Assembly: GCA_907163375.1 (NCBI GenBank)
Contig: CAJQUW010005739.1
Span: 62,001-126,000, forward strand
Length of the DNA stretch: 64,000 bases
Reading direction: 5' to 3'
From: Prostheceraeus crozeri
Lineage: Eukaryota > Platyhelminthes > Polycladida > Euryleptidae
The notes beneath the pieces are model-generated. The model had not been told where the DNA came from, ran no database searches, and was given only the letters and a program-made list of their open reading frames with translations. The position numbers and the translations under genes were made by a program. Below are positions 10,493 to 18,617 of the stretch, piece after piece (position 1 is the stretch's first letter; each line of letters begins with the position of its first letter).

Positions 10493-10808
10493 AGTAGTTT
10501 ATAGTGTGACATCCGGCGCAAGCTTCGCTTCGCTTTGCTTCGCTTCGCTTGCGCCGGATGTCACACTTTTGCGGGTTTTTTCAAAAAAATCAAAATTTCA
10601 AAAATTTAGGTAGATTTCAAATTTCACGTGGCCGAAGGCCGAAGGGCGAAAATTTAAGTTGTCTCAAAATATCACGTGGTCTAAGAATTTTGAAAATTTA
10701 GGCAGACGAAAATTTAAGTTGTCTCAAAATATCACGTAGTCTCAATATACCAGAAGATTGTATTCAAAATATTTATTCAAAATATTTATTCAAAATATTC
10801 ATTTAAAA
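10493..10808 (+). repeat. Left terminal inverted repeat of the Polinton
   Basis: It matches the reverse complement of 30982-31310 almost perfectly over the first roughly 240 bp, then with small indels. It holds a 21-bp-stem hairpin near the tip, a GGCCGAAGGCC hairpin at 10630-10640, two copies of a block ending in CACGT(G/A)GTCT, and three short TATTCAAAATATT repeats before the first ATG. Homology to the right end goes on into the first gene (to about 11161). Confidence 0.93.
10503..10567. repeat. Terminal 21-bp-stem palindrome in the left TIR
   Basis: The stem halves 10503-10523 and 10547-10567 are perfect reverse complements, separated by a 23-nt loop made of TTCGC-type repeats. The same structure lies at the other tip (about 31236-31300). 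A hairpin about 10 nt from each end may matter for terminal protein, replication or integrase recognition. Confidence 0.85.
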
Positions 10809-11549
10809 ATGGAAGAAACAAAAGTGGATGAAACAAAAGTGGAAGGAACCTCAAGAATATATCCTTCGTTATCATATGAACGTAGTTCTACTTTAATGGA
10901 CATTGAAAAAATGGACATTGAAAAGATTAACATTGAAAAAATGAATAAAGAAAAACACAAAGATAGAGTTAGGTATATGAAAGATAAGGAATCTCAATTA
11001 TTATTAAGATTAGAGCATTATAAAAAGTTAAGAAAGAGATGGACTAAAGTTAAGAATGTAACACAAGGAATTGGCATATTCTTAACAATAAGTTTAGGTG
11101 CTTTGACAATTGTTATATCTTCAGGTGTTTTAGTAATTCCAGTAGTTGCTACAGCTTTAACAGGTACGGGTGTTTTTGCAACTTCACTTGTTACAATGTT
11201 AGATAAATCTTTAATAACTAAGAAACGAAAATCATTAAAAACTAAGCATTTACATATTAAAGAAGTCTATGATAAACTACATTACTACTTTCAAAGAGTA
11301 TGTGATGATAATGTTATTACGTTAGATGAGATTGAAAAATTTGATCAAATAGCTAATGAAGTAAATCAAATATCATTTCAATCACAGACAGAAAAAGTTG
11401 ATGATAAAAATAAAAAGGATGGCAAAATTTCTAGTGATGCTAAAATTTCTAATGAAGAAAATGACAAATTTTTTTTAGAAGAGCTAAAAACTTTAAGCGA
11501 AAATTTAAGCAAAACTTTATTAAACAAAACTTTATTAAACAAAACTTAA
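10809..11549 (+). CDS. Polinton membrane protein of unknown function
   Basis: 246 aa from the ATG at 10809. An earlier in-frame Met at 10758 is less likely, because all other genes of this element start right after an A-run, as here. The N-terminal third is charged and repetitive (MDIEKMDIEKINIEKMNKEK). A hydrophobic stretch at about residues 95-140, rich in Gly/Ala/Val/Ile, could form two membrane helices. Then come a basic helical region and a Lys/Asp/Ser-rich tail ending in repeated LLNKT units. The first part lies within the extended TIR, so a partial inverted copy exists at 27464-27762. Family not recognised; a virion membrane or host-interaction protein is possible. Confidence 0.7.
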   Translation: MEETKVDETKVEGTSRIYPSLSYERSSTLMDIEKMDIEKINIEKMNKEKHKDRVRYMKDKESQLLLRLEHYKKLRKRWTKVKNVTQGIGIFLTISLGALTIVISSGVLVIPVVATALTGTGVFATSLVTMLDKSLITKKRKSLKTKHLHIKEVYDKLHYYFQRVCDDNVITLDEIEKFDQIANEVNQISFQSQTEKVDDKNKKDGKISSDAKISNEENDKFFLEELKTLSENLSKTLLNKTLLNKT

Positions 11550-11685
11550 AACGAGAAAACTTTAACCGAGAAAACTTTAAACGAAAAGATGTCAAACAAC
11601 AAAGCAATAAAAAAATAATTTGTTCAGTAAAATGTTTTTGCTGTATTCCAATGTTACCACAAAATTCAAATATTATATTTTAAAA

Positions 11686-12507
11686 ATGGATAAAATTAGA
11701 GCTGATAATTTTAAAAGAATAAAACAATTAGAAGAGTTAATAAAACAAAGAAATATTATGAAAGAAAATCATCTTCAACATAGAATGATAAAAGCTGGTA
11801 TTCAATCTGATATGTTTGAAAAAATGCAGCAAACCGAGCAAGTAAAAACTGATTTTGAGAAAACTATGAAACCATTTAAAACTCTTGAAAAAGAAAGTAC
11901 AAATAATGATAAACAAATTGATATAACAGATCCAGAGCACAAAACTGTATTAGATCACTATGGATTACTAGAATCAAACATTAATAAGAAATTACCAAAA
12001 TCTATGCAATTTGAACATTCTATCTCATTTATAGATGGAAAAACAATACCTAGATTTTATCTCGGACAAAAAGAAATATTTCCACAACCTTTTCGAGGTA
12101 TAATTTTTTCACCAGATAAATCTCCTTTTGATTTAGATAGAAATTTTGTTAATCTTTTAAGAGGAGCAGATTTAAATAATTATGCTGTAGAAGATCTCAT
12201 AAAATATAAAGCTATGTTAGACAGAGTTGGTGCAGTAAAATCTCTTAGACGTTATAAACAATTAGAAAATTTATTATCAACGGGAGTTAAAGTAGGGAAA
12301 GGTTTATCTGAAAAACAGAAAACTGAAACAACCATATTTTTACCAGATGATCCACAAGAATTACTAAATAGATTAAATATTTTAATATCTGCAATAAAAG
12401 AAGGACATAATTCTAGTTTCAATGAAATTCATGCTATATTGAAAAGACTGTTAGAAAAGAAGATTCTAAATGAAGAGGATTATAAAAGTATAACCGGTCA
12501 TCTCTGA
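11686..12507 (+). CDS. Conserved Polinton protein, resembling the DUF8207-type family (tentative)
   Basis: 273 aa; the start at 11686 follows TTTTAAAA. The N-terminus is a Lys/Glu-rich coiled-coil-like segment (residues 1-75). The central part (about 105-200) has a pattern I associate with an uncharacterised protein common in invertebrate Polintons: a short beta region (SFIDGKTIPRFYLG) followed by NLLRGADLNNYAVEDLIKYK, in which a Leu-rich turn leads into a DL..YK helix. The C-terminus is helical. Function is unknown; a structural or assembly role is suggested only by its place beside the minor capsid gene. A GGGC-TTC-GCCC hairpin follows the stop after 9 bp. Confidence 0.72.
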   Translation: MDKIRADNFKRIKQLEELIKQRNIMKENHLQHRMIKAGIQSDMFEKMQQTEQVKTDFEKTMKPFKTLEKESTNNDKQIDITDPEHKTVLDHYGLLESNINKKLPKSMQFEHSISFIDGKTIPRFYLGQKEIFPQPFRGIIFSPDKSPFDLDRNFVNLLRGADLNNYAVEDLIKYKAMLDRVGAVKSLRRYKQLENLLSTGVKVGKGLSEKQKTETTIFLPDDPQELLNRLNILISAIKEGHNSSFNEIHAILKRLLEKKILNEEDYKSITGHL

Positions 12508-12516
12508 TGTCTTTAA

Positions 12517-12527
12517 GGGCTTCGCCC
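12517..12527 (+). terminator. GC-rich hairpin GGGC-TTC-GCCC after the 273-aa gene
   Basis: A perfect 4-bp stem with a 3-nt loop, 9 bp after the stop codon, in a surrounding of almost pure A/T. It is one of a dispersed hairpin family in this element. A role in mRNA 3'-end formation is inferred from position only. Confidence 0.4.
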
Positions 12528-12612
12528 GTAGCTGAAATATGTTGTTGTTTTTAATTTTTTATAAAAAAAAATATTTCATAAAAAAATATTTATTTAAAAT
12601 TTTAACTAAAAA

Positions 12613-13401
12613 ATGTGTTCAGCAGATTTAGACAAAATTAATAATCATTTAGAAAATTTGACAGAGATTTTGGGTTCATCAAAATTTAGTACGACGTTAA
12701 AAATTATAACAACTACTTCATCACACACTTGTAATTTAGAACCCATTCTACATTTGGAACAAAATAAAAATTATCAAATTGCATTGACTAGTTTCTCCAC
12801 ATTTAACACTATTCAAAACGTTATAAAAGATGTGAATGATCAATTTAGATATTCTACTGATAAAGGCAAAACATGGAAAATATTAACTTTTCTTCCTGGT
12901 TCTTACGAAGTTGAAACAATATCAAATGAAATTAAGAGACATTTAGGTATACCATTTAAAGATAAGAAACAATTACATTTTGCAGTTGAACCGGCAGTTA
13001 ATAAATTTTCTCTTACTTTAGACGAAAATCATCAAGTTGATTTTAATCATGATAGATCATTGTCAAAGCTATTAGGATTTAATAAACATACCTATAGTCA
13101 AGGTTATCATTTAGGTGAGAAGATTCCAAAAATAACTGAAATAAATTCAATTGTTGTACATTGTGACATTATTGAAGGAGGATATATAAATGGTAAATTG
13201 TCAAATTTAATATTCAGTTTTCCAGCTTTTACTGTACCCATTGGTTATAGATTAAATGTATTTCCACAAACATTAATATATTTTCCTATTACAAGAAAAA
13301 CTATTAACAACATTAACATTAGAATCACTGATGAAAAAGGACAAGAAATAAATTTTGGAGGTGAAGAGATTATGATAGATCTTTTGGTTCGGGAGGTATA
13401 A
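12613..13401 (+). CDS. Minor capsid protein (penton-like single jelly roll)
   Basis: 262 aa; starts after ACTAAAAA. The sequence alternates short beta strands and loops. NKNYQIALTSFSTFNTIQNV near residue 55, the VHCDIIEGGYINGKLSNLIF block near 180 and a C-terminal strand series ending in INFGGEEIMIDL are typical of the Polinton/adintovirus penton-like protein. In these viruses the protein forms the pentameric vertices of an icosahedral capsid. It lies next to the packaging ATPase, as in many Polintons. No break or missing part is evident. Confidence 0.85.
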   Translation: MCSADLDKINNHLENLTEILGSSKFSTTLKIITTTSSHTCNLEPILHLEQNKNYQIALTSFSTFNTIQNVIKDVNDQFRYSTDKGKTWKILTFLPGSYEVETISNEIKRHLGIPFKDKKQLHFAVEPAVNKFSLTLDENHQVDFNHDRSLSKLLGFNKHTYSQGYHLGEKIPKITEINSIVVHCDIIEGGYINGKLSNLIFSFPAFTVPIGYRLNVFPQTLIYFPITRKTINNINIRITDEKGQEINFGGEEIMIDLLVREV

Positions 13402-13489
13402 ACTCCCACGCGAAGCTAGAGAAGTTTAATTTTCTTCTTCTTTAGAAACAAAAAATACAAAAAATAAAGATAATTTTTTTTATTAAAAA

Positions 13490-14257
13490 ATGAGTGAACT
13501 ACCTCCATTAAATAAAAAAAAACTTAAATTTAATCATCATCCAAATTTATCTAATAAAGTTTTGTCAGTTATTTGTGGAAGATCAGGATGTGGAAAAACA
13601 TATCTATTATTTAAAATTTTAACGACTCCAAATTTTTTGGATTATAACAATCTTATAATTTATACAACAACAGCAGAACAACCCGTCTATCAATTTTTAA
13701 AATATGGATTTGAAAATAATCTTAAAAAAACTGCAATTGCTTCATTATTCAAAGAATATGAAAAATCTGAAGATGAAGAAGAAATAAGTTCGTGGTGTGA
13801 AGAAGCAACAAAAAATAATCAGTTAGTAGAATCTAATAAAAATAAGCATATAAAAATACAATTAATAGATGATAGTGGTAATATGCAAGATCCTAGTAAA
13901 CTAGATAAAACAATGAAACATTGTGTAATTTTTGATGATTGTGTTAATGATAGAAATCAGTCAGTTCAGAGAAATTATTTCACAAGAGGTAGACATAATA
14001 ACTGTAGTGTATTTTATTTAACACAAAGTATGTATTCATTAGACGGAAGTGTTATTAGAAAGAATGCAAATATATTTATACTATTTGAAATAAATGCAAG
14101 AAACTTAAGTGATTTGTTAAGAGATTTATGTGTAAGAAATAAAGATGAATTTAAACAATCGTGTAACAATGCTTGGTCAAAAGATTATGGATTTATCACA
14201 ATTAATATTGATAAAAAAATTCATGAAAGAGTTATAGAAAATATTTTCGAGGAGTGA
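13490..14257 (+). CDS. FtsK/HerA-type genome packaging ATPase
   Basis: 255 aa; starts after TATTAAAAA. Walker A GRSGCGKT is at residues 30-37 and Walker B VIFDD at 146-150, with the second acidic residue as probable catalytic base. A sensor-like LTQSMYSLDGSVIRKNAN segment follows, matching the motif after Walker B in A32-like packaging ATPases. The enzyme uses ATP to pump viral DNA into preformed capsids. The length is normal for Polinton ATPases and no key residue is missing. The stop is followed by a 13-bp direct repeat containing CGAACGGAGTG twice (14264-14290). Confidence 0.93.
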   Translation: MSELPPLNKKKLKFNHHPNLSNKVLSVICGRSGCGKTYLLFKILTTPNFLDYNNLIIYTTTAEQPVYQFLKYGFENNLKKTAIASLFKEYEKSEDEEEISSWCEEATKNNQLVESNKNKHIKIQLIDDSGNMQDPSKLDKTMKHCVIFDDCVNDRNQSVQRNYFTRGRHNNCSVFYLTQSMYSLDGSVIRKNANIFILFEINARNLSDLLRDLCVRNKDEFKQSCNNAWSKDYGFITINIDKKIHERVIENIFEE

Positions 14258-14263
14258 TCGAAC

Positions 14264-14291
14264 GGAGTGACCGAACGGAGTGGCCGAATAA
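14264..14291 (+). repeat. Short GC-rich direct repeat after the ATPase gene
   Basis: CGAACGGAGTG occurs twice in tandem, followed by GGCCGAA. CCG-AA-CGG within it can fold on itself. It sits in an AT-rich spacer directly after the stop, like the other GC-rich elements. Confidence 0.6.
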
Positions 14292-14334
14292 TTTTTTCTT
14301 ATAAATTTTTTGTTAATAAAAATAAAAAAAAAAT

Positions 14335-14640
14335 ATGTTGAATGATTATAAGATAGAGCATGTACCAGTTTTAAAAGATTATCGTCATCCTACAAATCCT
14401 GTAAATTCGAAGAAAGAAGCTAGATTTTATTATCATCATAAATACGTAGCGCTCGTTACAGATTATAAAACAAAACATGGTATTAAACCGTGTGTTAAAA
14501 CAAAAGACTTTCCACTTTGTTTAAGAAGTTTCCGAGTATTTTTGGCGTATAATAATTTATGGTGGTTGGTTAAGAAAGAACATTTAACAGCACATGAATT
14601 AGAAACATTACATCAATTACATATTCCTGTGTATATGTAA
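14335..14640 (+). CDS. Small protein of unknown function between ATPase and PolB
   Basis: 101 aa, His- and Tyr-rich and basic, with one long helix-forming stretch and the motif FRVFLAYNNLWWLVKKEHLTAHEL near the C-terminus. The start follows a long A-run (AAAAAAAATATG). It has typical codon use for this element and is flanked by the same spacer type as its neighbours, so it is probably real. No family is recognised. The position between packaging ATPase and DNA polymerase could indicate a replication or virion accessory role; that is speculation. Confidence 0.65.
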   Translation: MLNDYKIEHVPVLKDYRHPTNPVNSKKEARFYYHHKYVALVTDYKTKHGIKPCVKTKDFPLCLRSFRVFLAYNNLWWLVKKEHLTAHELETLHQLHIPVYM

Positions 14641-14645
14641 AAACG

Positions 14646-14657
14646 GAACCGAGGTTC
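14646..14657 (+). terminator. Hairpin GAACC-GA-GGTTC after the 101-aa gene
   Basis: A perfect 5-bp stem with a 2-nt loop, 5 bp after the stop codon at 14638-14640. Same class as the hairpins after other genes of this element. Confidence 0.4.
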
Positions 14658-14689
14658 TATGTAAAAATTCATTTTTTCTTTTAAAAAAT

Positions 14690-17600
14690 ATGAATCGTGA
14701 AATGTCTCTCGGACAAACGTCTAGGATTGATGAATTAATCAAGAAACAAACTGCTGAGTTTGATGCGCAAATTAAACATAGTAAACGTATTAAAAAACAG
14801 AAACGTACTAGGCGTAGTATTAGACGTAATACTAAAAAACAGAAACGTGGAACAAAAGAAATATTAGAAACTCCTATTAGTGATATCTTTTTTGATGATA
14901 GAATTAAGGATGAACTTGGTGATGATTTATGTAATTTATTTAATCCAAATGAAATTAAATATGAAAATGTATCTTTTATTAATGTAGTAAATGATATGCG
15001 GAAACTTTTAGCAAATGGTAAAATTATTAATTTACTTGGAAAAGTTGTTAAAGATCAGGAAAATATAATTCAAAATTTTTACGTAACCTTCTATAATAAA
15101 AAATCATTTGAAACATGGTTTTCGAATCTGGATGAGAAATCCGATGCTAACGAATGGATTTTTACAGGTAATATTAAATATGAAGATTTTGGAATGAAGT
15201 TAGTACAAAGATCGCATAGAGGGGCAGGGATTAATATGAAATATAGAATCAAAGAATATTTCGGTGAATATTGTTATATTCCTTCTGAAGATTTTTGTTT
15301 TATTAAATGTTATAATGTTTTACGAGGTTTTAATGAAGAACAAGGAGAAATGATGAAAGAAATGTTTAATAATTTTTTATATAAAGAGAAAGCCACATCC
15401 AGAACAGGAGTAATGTCAAACTGTAAATTTTCTCAATTCAATAAATATTTTGGAGAATGTGTTCAATATTATAGTCCTGCCAATCGTCATTTAAATCCTA
15501 GAGGAATTGAAACGTTTCATAATTATGTTTATTACAATTATTTTCACGCAGGTTCAACAATTGGTCACTATTGTTTAATTAATAAATCTCATAAATTAAA
15601 AGCTATTAGAGAAATTGAAAATAATTTCAAACCCATATATAAAACAGTTACTGATGAAAATCTAACAACGCGTCCATATAAAATCATAACAAAGAAAAAA
15701 ATTGACTATGGTTCAACATATATTTGGGATCTCGAAACTTTTCCCGATCCTAACTGTTCAACAGCTCATCCTATTCCTTACGCTGTAGGAGCTATTAATT
15801 TTAATAAATTTATATGTTGTTTACCGAAACAAAGATTGAAAGAATTAGAAACACGTTTGTTAAGTGATATGATTAAAATTAAACGATCAAAAGATGAAGA
15901 TGAAATTAAAAAACTTAAAAAACAGATTAATGAGTATAATAATTTAACTGAATTAGAATTTAATAAACTTCAAAATTGTGTGAAAATATTTACGAGAACT
16001 GAGGATGATGAATGTTCGATCGGGGGAAACCCAGAGGACGTATGTCCGATCCATCAATTTTTTAAAACTCTTGGAAAATTTAATTATTCTAGAGTAACTT
16101 TAATAGCTCACAATTCATCAGGTTTTGATTCCTATTTTCCGATAAAAGCTAATTTTAAATTATCTAAACCGCCTCTTAAAACTTCAAGAGGAATATTGAC
16201 TGCTTCATTACAAAATCCTTATACAACTGAATGTGTTAGTAGATACATTCAAAAATCTTTTAGATTTAAAAACAATATGAAAAAAGATTCACCTTCAGGT
16301 AAATTAGCACTTCAAACTATTATAATGAAATGTAGTTATCAACATGTAAAAACAAGTCTTTCTAAATGGTGTGAGAATTTTAAAATTCCTACGAATGTGT
16401 GTAAATTAAATTATGAAATTGGAGACATAACACATGAAAATTATAAAGAAAAAGAAAATGAATGGAGACCATATTTAGTTAACGATATTCTTTCTTTAGC
16501 TTTTTGTATCTACAAATATAATAATGTTATGCAAGATTTAGTTGGTGAAGATATAACTACTAATTTGACATCCTCTGCTTTAACATTTAACGGTTGGATG
16601 AAAAGCGTACAAAATGACAATATAAATATTCATTCTCATATAGATTTATGGGCTAGAAATTATATTAGAAAATCTGTTAAAGGTGGAAGAGTTTCAGCAA
16701 ATATAAGAAAATACATATCGCCATTTTGTAGCATCTTGTTACCAATATTAAAACAGTATTTACCTGGTCGCTACGCTGGGGGGACTTTGTCCCTTGGTCG
16801 CTACGCTGAGGGGACTTTGTCCCTTGGTCGCTACGCTGGTGGGGTTTTGTCCCCTGGAAATAATTTAATAGATTTAATGAAACAGTATCGAGATTTAGGA
16901 GATAAAACTGAAATTTGTAAGAAAATTGCAAATCAACTACTTGAACAAAAAAATGAATTTCTAATGGCTTTTGATGCAACATCTTTATATCCATCAGCTA
17001 TGTATGATGAAAATTCAGAATACCCTAAAGCTGAATCAGCTAGAAAATTTCGTCAAGAAGAAGAGCGGGAAATAGTATATAAATTTAATACACAAACATT
17101 TAGACCAAAAACTGGAATATTCTCTGTTGTGTTTCAATATCCGAATGATATGTTTTTCCAACCAGTTCCTATTAAAGATAAAGTTAAAAATCAAAATAAT
17201 AATTCTCATGTAAAAGTAATCAGGTTTAGAAATGGTATATGTTATGATGTATTAACTTCTGTTGACATACAAGAAATTGTTAGATGTGGGGGGAAAATCT
17301 TACATATTACTGATGGTATAATTTATGAAAAAAATTATCAAGTTTCACCATTTCGAAATTATATTGAAAAACTTTTTAATTTGAGAAAAAGATATAAAAC
17401 AGAAGGAAATACTGTAGGTGATGAGTTAATTAAATTATTGATGAATTCGCTATATGGCAAAACTGTGCAAAAAGATATAACCACTAAATATCATTTATGG
17501 AATGAGAATACATTGAGAAAAAATTTCACTCAAGAAGTAAAAGATTATGAAAAATTAAATGATGACCAATATTTAGCGAAAGTAGAAATGGAAGATGATG

Positions 17601-18247
17601 AATTTCTCAAAACTAATATTGTAAAAGATGGGAAGACGTCATTCATGCCATCACACTTAGGTTCTTTCATTCTTTCTCACTCTAGAAGAATCATGAATAA
17701 CTTTATTTTAGAAATTAATGGTTTCAAAGAAAAATACATTCATTATACAGATACTGATTCAATATATATTTCCAATGAGCTCTTTAATAAATTAGACGCG
17801 GCTGGATATGTTGGAGGAGAATTGTGTCAAGGGAAAAATGATTATGGAAATGGTGGAATTATTTTTGCAATGTTTATTGCACCTAAAGTAAAATACTGTA
17901 TTACTGTAGATGAACAAGGGAGACTTAGTGAAAAGAAAACATTCAAAGGTTATTCACAAAACAAAGTAAAAGTAGAAGATTTTCTAAAATTATATTCGGG
18001 GAAAACATTATCGACTACAGTTAATAAACCATGGAAAAGATCTTTAGAAACTGGAATTAGTATTCCTGATAAAAATAATAATACTGAAGAAAAAAAATTT
18101 TCTGGTCAAATAAATATTCTTAAACGTCAAGCACCTGATGAAAATGAAATTATGTTACCTTATAACGGAGAAGATATTCAAGCTGAAATATTTCAAACAA
18201 TCATCTGTGAGAGTAATTTAAGTGATGATGATGACACGTGGGAATAA
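14690..18247 (+). CDS. polB: Protein-primed family B DNA polymerase
   Basis: 1185 aa. A basic N-terminal region (residues 1-65) precedes an N-terminal domain that may include the priming function. Exonuclease motifs: DLET at 347-350 (Exo I) and NSSGFDSY with Asp480 (Exo II). Polymerase motifs: FDATSLYPS with Asp762 (motif A), NSLYGK from Asn919 (motif B) and YTDTDS with Asp1021/Asp1023 (motif C). These define a protein-primed DNA polymerase B, which replicates the linear element from its ends with a terminal protein as primer. Oddities are a triplicated 30-bp GC-rich insert (16766-16855, residues about 693-722) between the exonuclease and polymerase cores, and a GC-rich insert near 16020-16050. 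All catalytic residues are present. Confidence 0.96.
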   Translation: MNREMSLGQTSRIDELIKKQTAEFDAQIKHSKRIKKQKRTRRSIRRNTKKQKRGTKEILETPISDIFFDDRIKDELGDDLCNLFNPNEIKYENVSFINVVNDMRKLLANGKIINLLGKVVKDQENIIQNFYVTFYNKKSFETWFSNLDEKSDANEWIFTGNIKYEDFGMKLVQRSHRGAGINMKYRIKEYFGEYCYIPSEDFCFIKCYNVLRGFNEEQGEMMKEMFNNFLYKEKATSRTGVMSNCKFSQFNKYFGECVQYYSPANRHLNPRGIETFHNYVYYNYFHAGSTIGHYCLINKSHKLKAIREIENNFKPIYKTVTDENLTTRPYKIITKKKIDYGSTYIWDLETFPDPNCSTAHPIPYAVGAINFNKFICCLPKQRLKELETRLLSDMIKIKRSKDEDEIKKLKKQINEYNNLTELEFNKLQNCVKIFTRTEDDECSIGGNPEDVCPIHQFFKTLGKFNYSRVTLIAHNSSGFDSYFPIKANFKLSKPPLKTSRGILTASLQNPYTTECVSRYIQKSFRFKNNMKKDSPSGKLALQTIIMKCSYQHVKTSLSKWCENFKIPTNVCKLNYEIGDITHENYKEKENEWRPYLVNDILSLAFCIYKYNNVMQDLVGEDITTNLTSSALTFNGWMKSVQNDNINIHSHIDLWARNYIRKSVKGGRVSANIRKYISPFCSILLPILKQYLPGRYAGGTLSLGRYAEGTLSLGRYAGGVLSPGNNLIDLMKQYRDLGDKTEICKKIANQLLEQKNEFLMAFDATSLYPSAMYDENSEYPKAESARKFRQEEEREIVYKFNTQTFRPKTGIFSVVFQYPNDMFFQPVPIKDKVKNQNNNSHVKVIRFRNGICYDVLTSVDIQEIVRCGGKILHITDGIIYEKNYQVSPFRNYIEKLFNLRKRYKTEGNTVGDELIKLLMNSLYGKTVQKDITTKYHLWNENTLRKNFTQEVKDYEKLNDDQYLAKVEMEDDEFLKTNIVKDGKTSFMPSHLGSFILSHSRRIMNNFILEINGFKEKYIHYTDTDSIYISNELFNKLDAAGYVGGELCQGKNDYGNGGIIFAMFIAPKVKYCITVDEQGRLSEKKTFKGYSQNKVKVEDFLKLYSGKTLSTTVNKPWKRSLETGISIPDKNNNTEEKKFSGQINILKRQAPDENEIMLPYNGEDIQAEIFQTIICESNLSDDDDTWE
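16036..16047 (+). repeat. In-frame hairpin GGAC-GTAT-GTCC inside polB
   Basis: A 4-bp stem within a short GC-rich island (about 16015-16055) in otherwise AT-rich coding sequence. It encodes a Gly/Cys/Pro-rich loop just before Exo II. Confidence 0.5.
16766..16855 (+). repeat. Three 30-bp GC-rich tandem units inside polB
   Basis: The units start at 16766, 16796 and 16826. The first two contain the hairpin GGGAC-TTT-GTCCC (16781-16793, 16811-16823), and the third a G4..C4 version. Being 30 bp long, they keep the frame and encode GRYA(G/E)G-LS-type repeats. They are probably tolerated in a surface loop. Confidence 0.9.
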
Positions 18248-18249
18248 AA

Positions 18250-18580
18250 ATTTTTTTATAACATCTAAAAAATTTATTACATCTAAAAATTTATAACATC
18301 TAAAAAATTTATAACATCTAAAAAATTTATTACATCTAAAAACTTATTACATCTAAAAACTTTATTACATCTAAAAACTTATTACATCTAAAAAATTTAT
18401 TACATCTAAAAATTTTATAACATCTAAAAATTTTATAACATCTAAAAATTTTATAACATCTAAAAAATTTATTACATCTAAAAAATTTATAACATCTAAA
18501 AATTTATTACATCTAAAAAATTTATTACATCTAAAAATTTATAACATCTAAAAATTTTATTACATATGAAAATATATTTA
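18250..18580. repeat. AT-rich tandem repeat between convergent genes
   Basis: About 18-19 copies of a 17-18-bp unit of the type TTATNACATCTAAAAA, filling nearly the whole gap between polB (plus) and the 433-aa gene (minus). Two alternating forms (ATAACATC and ATTACATC) are intermixed. Its place between converging genes suits a transcription end region, but no function is shown. Confidence 0.9.
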
Positions 18581-18617
18581 TCGAATATTTTGTTATTTTC
18601 TATTAAGTTTTATCATA

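Noticed and set aside
10504..10566. Rho-independent terminator or tRNA-like structure at the TIR tip
   Set aside because: The hairpin is identical at both element ends and part of the TIR. There is no T-run of terminator type and no tRNA arm pattern.
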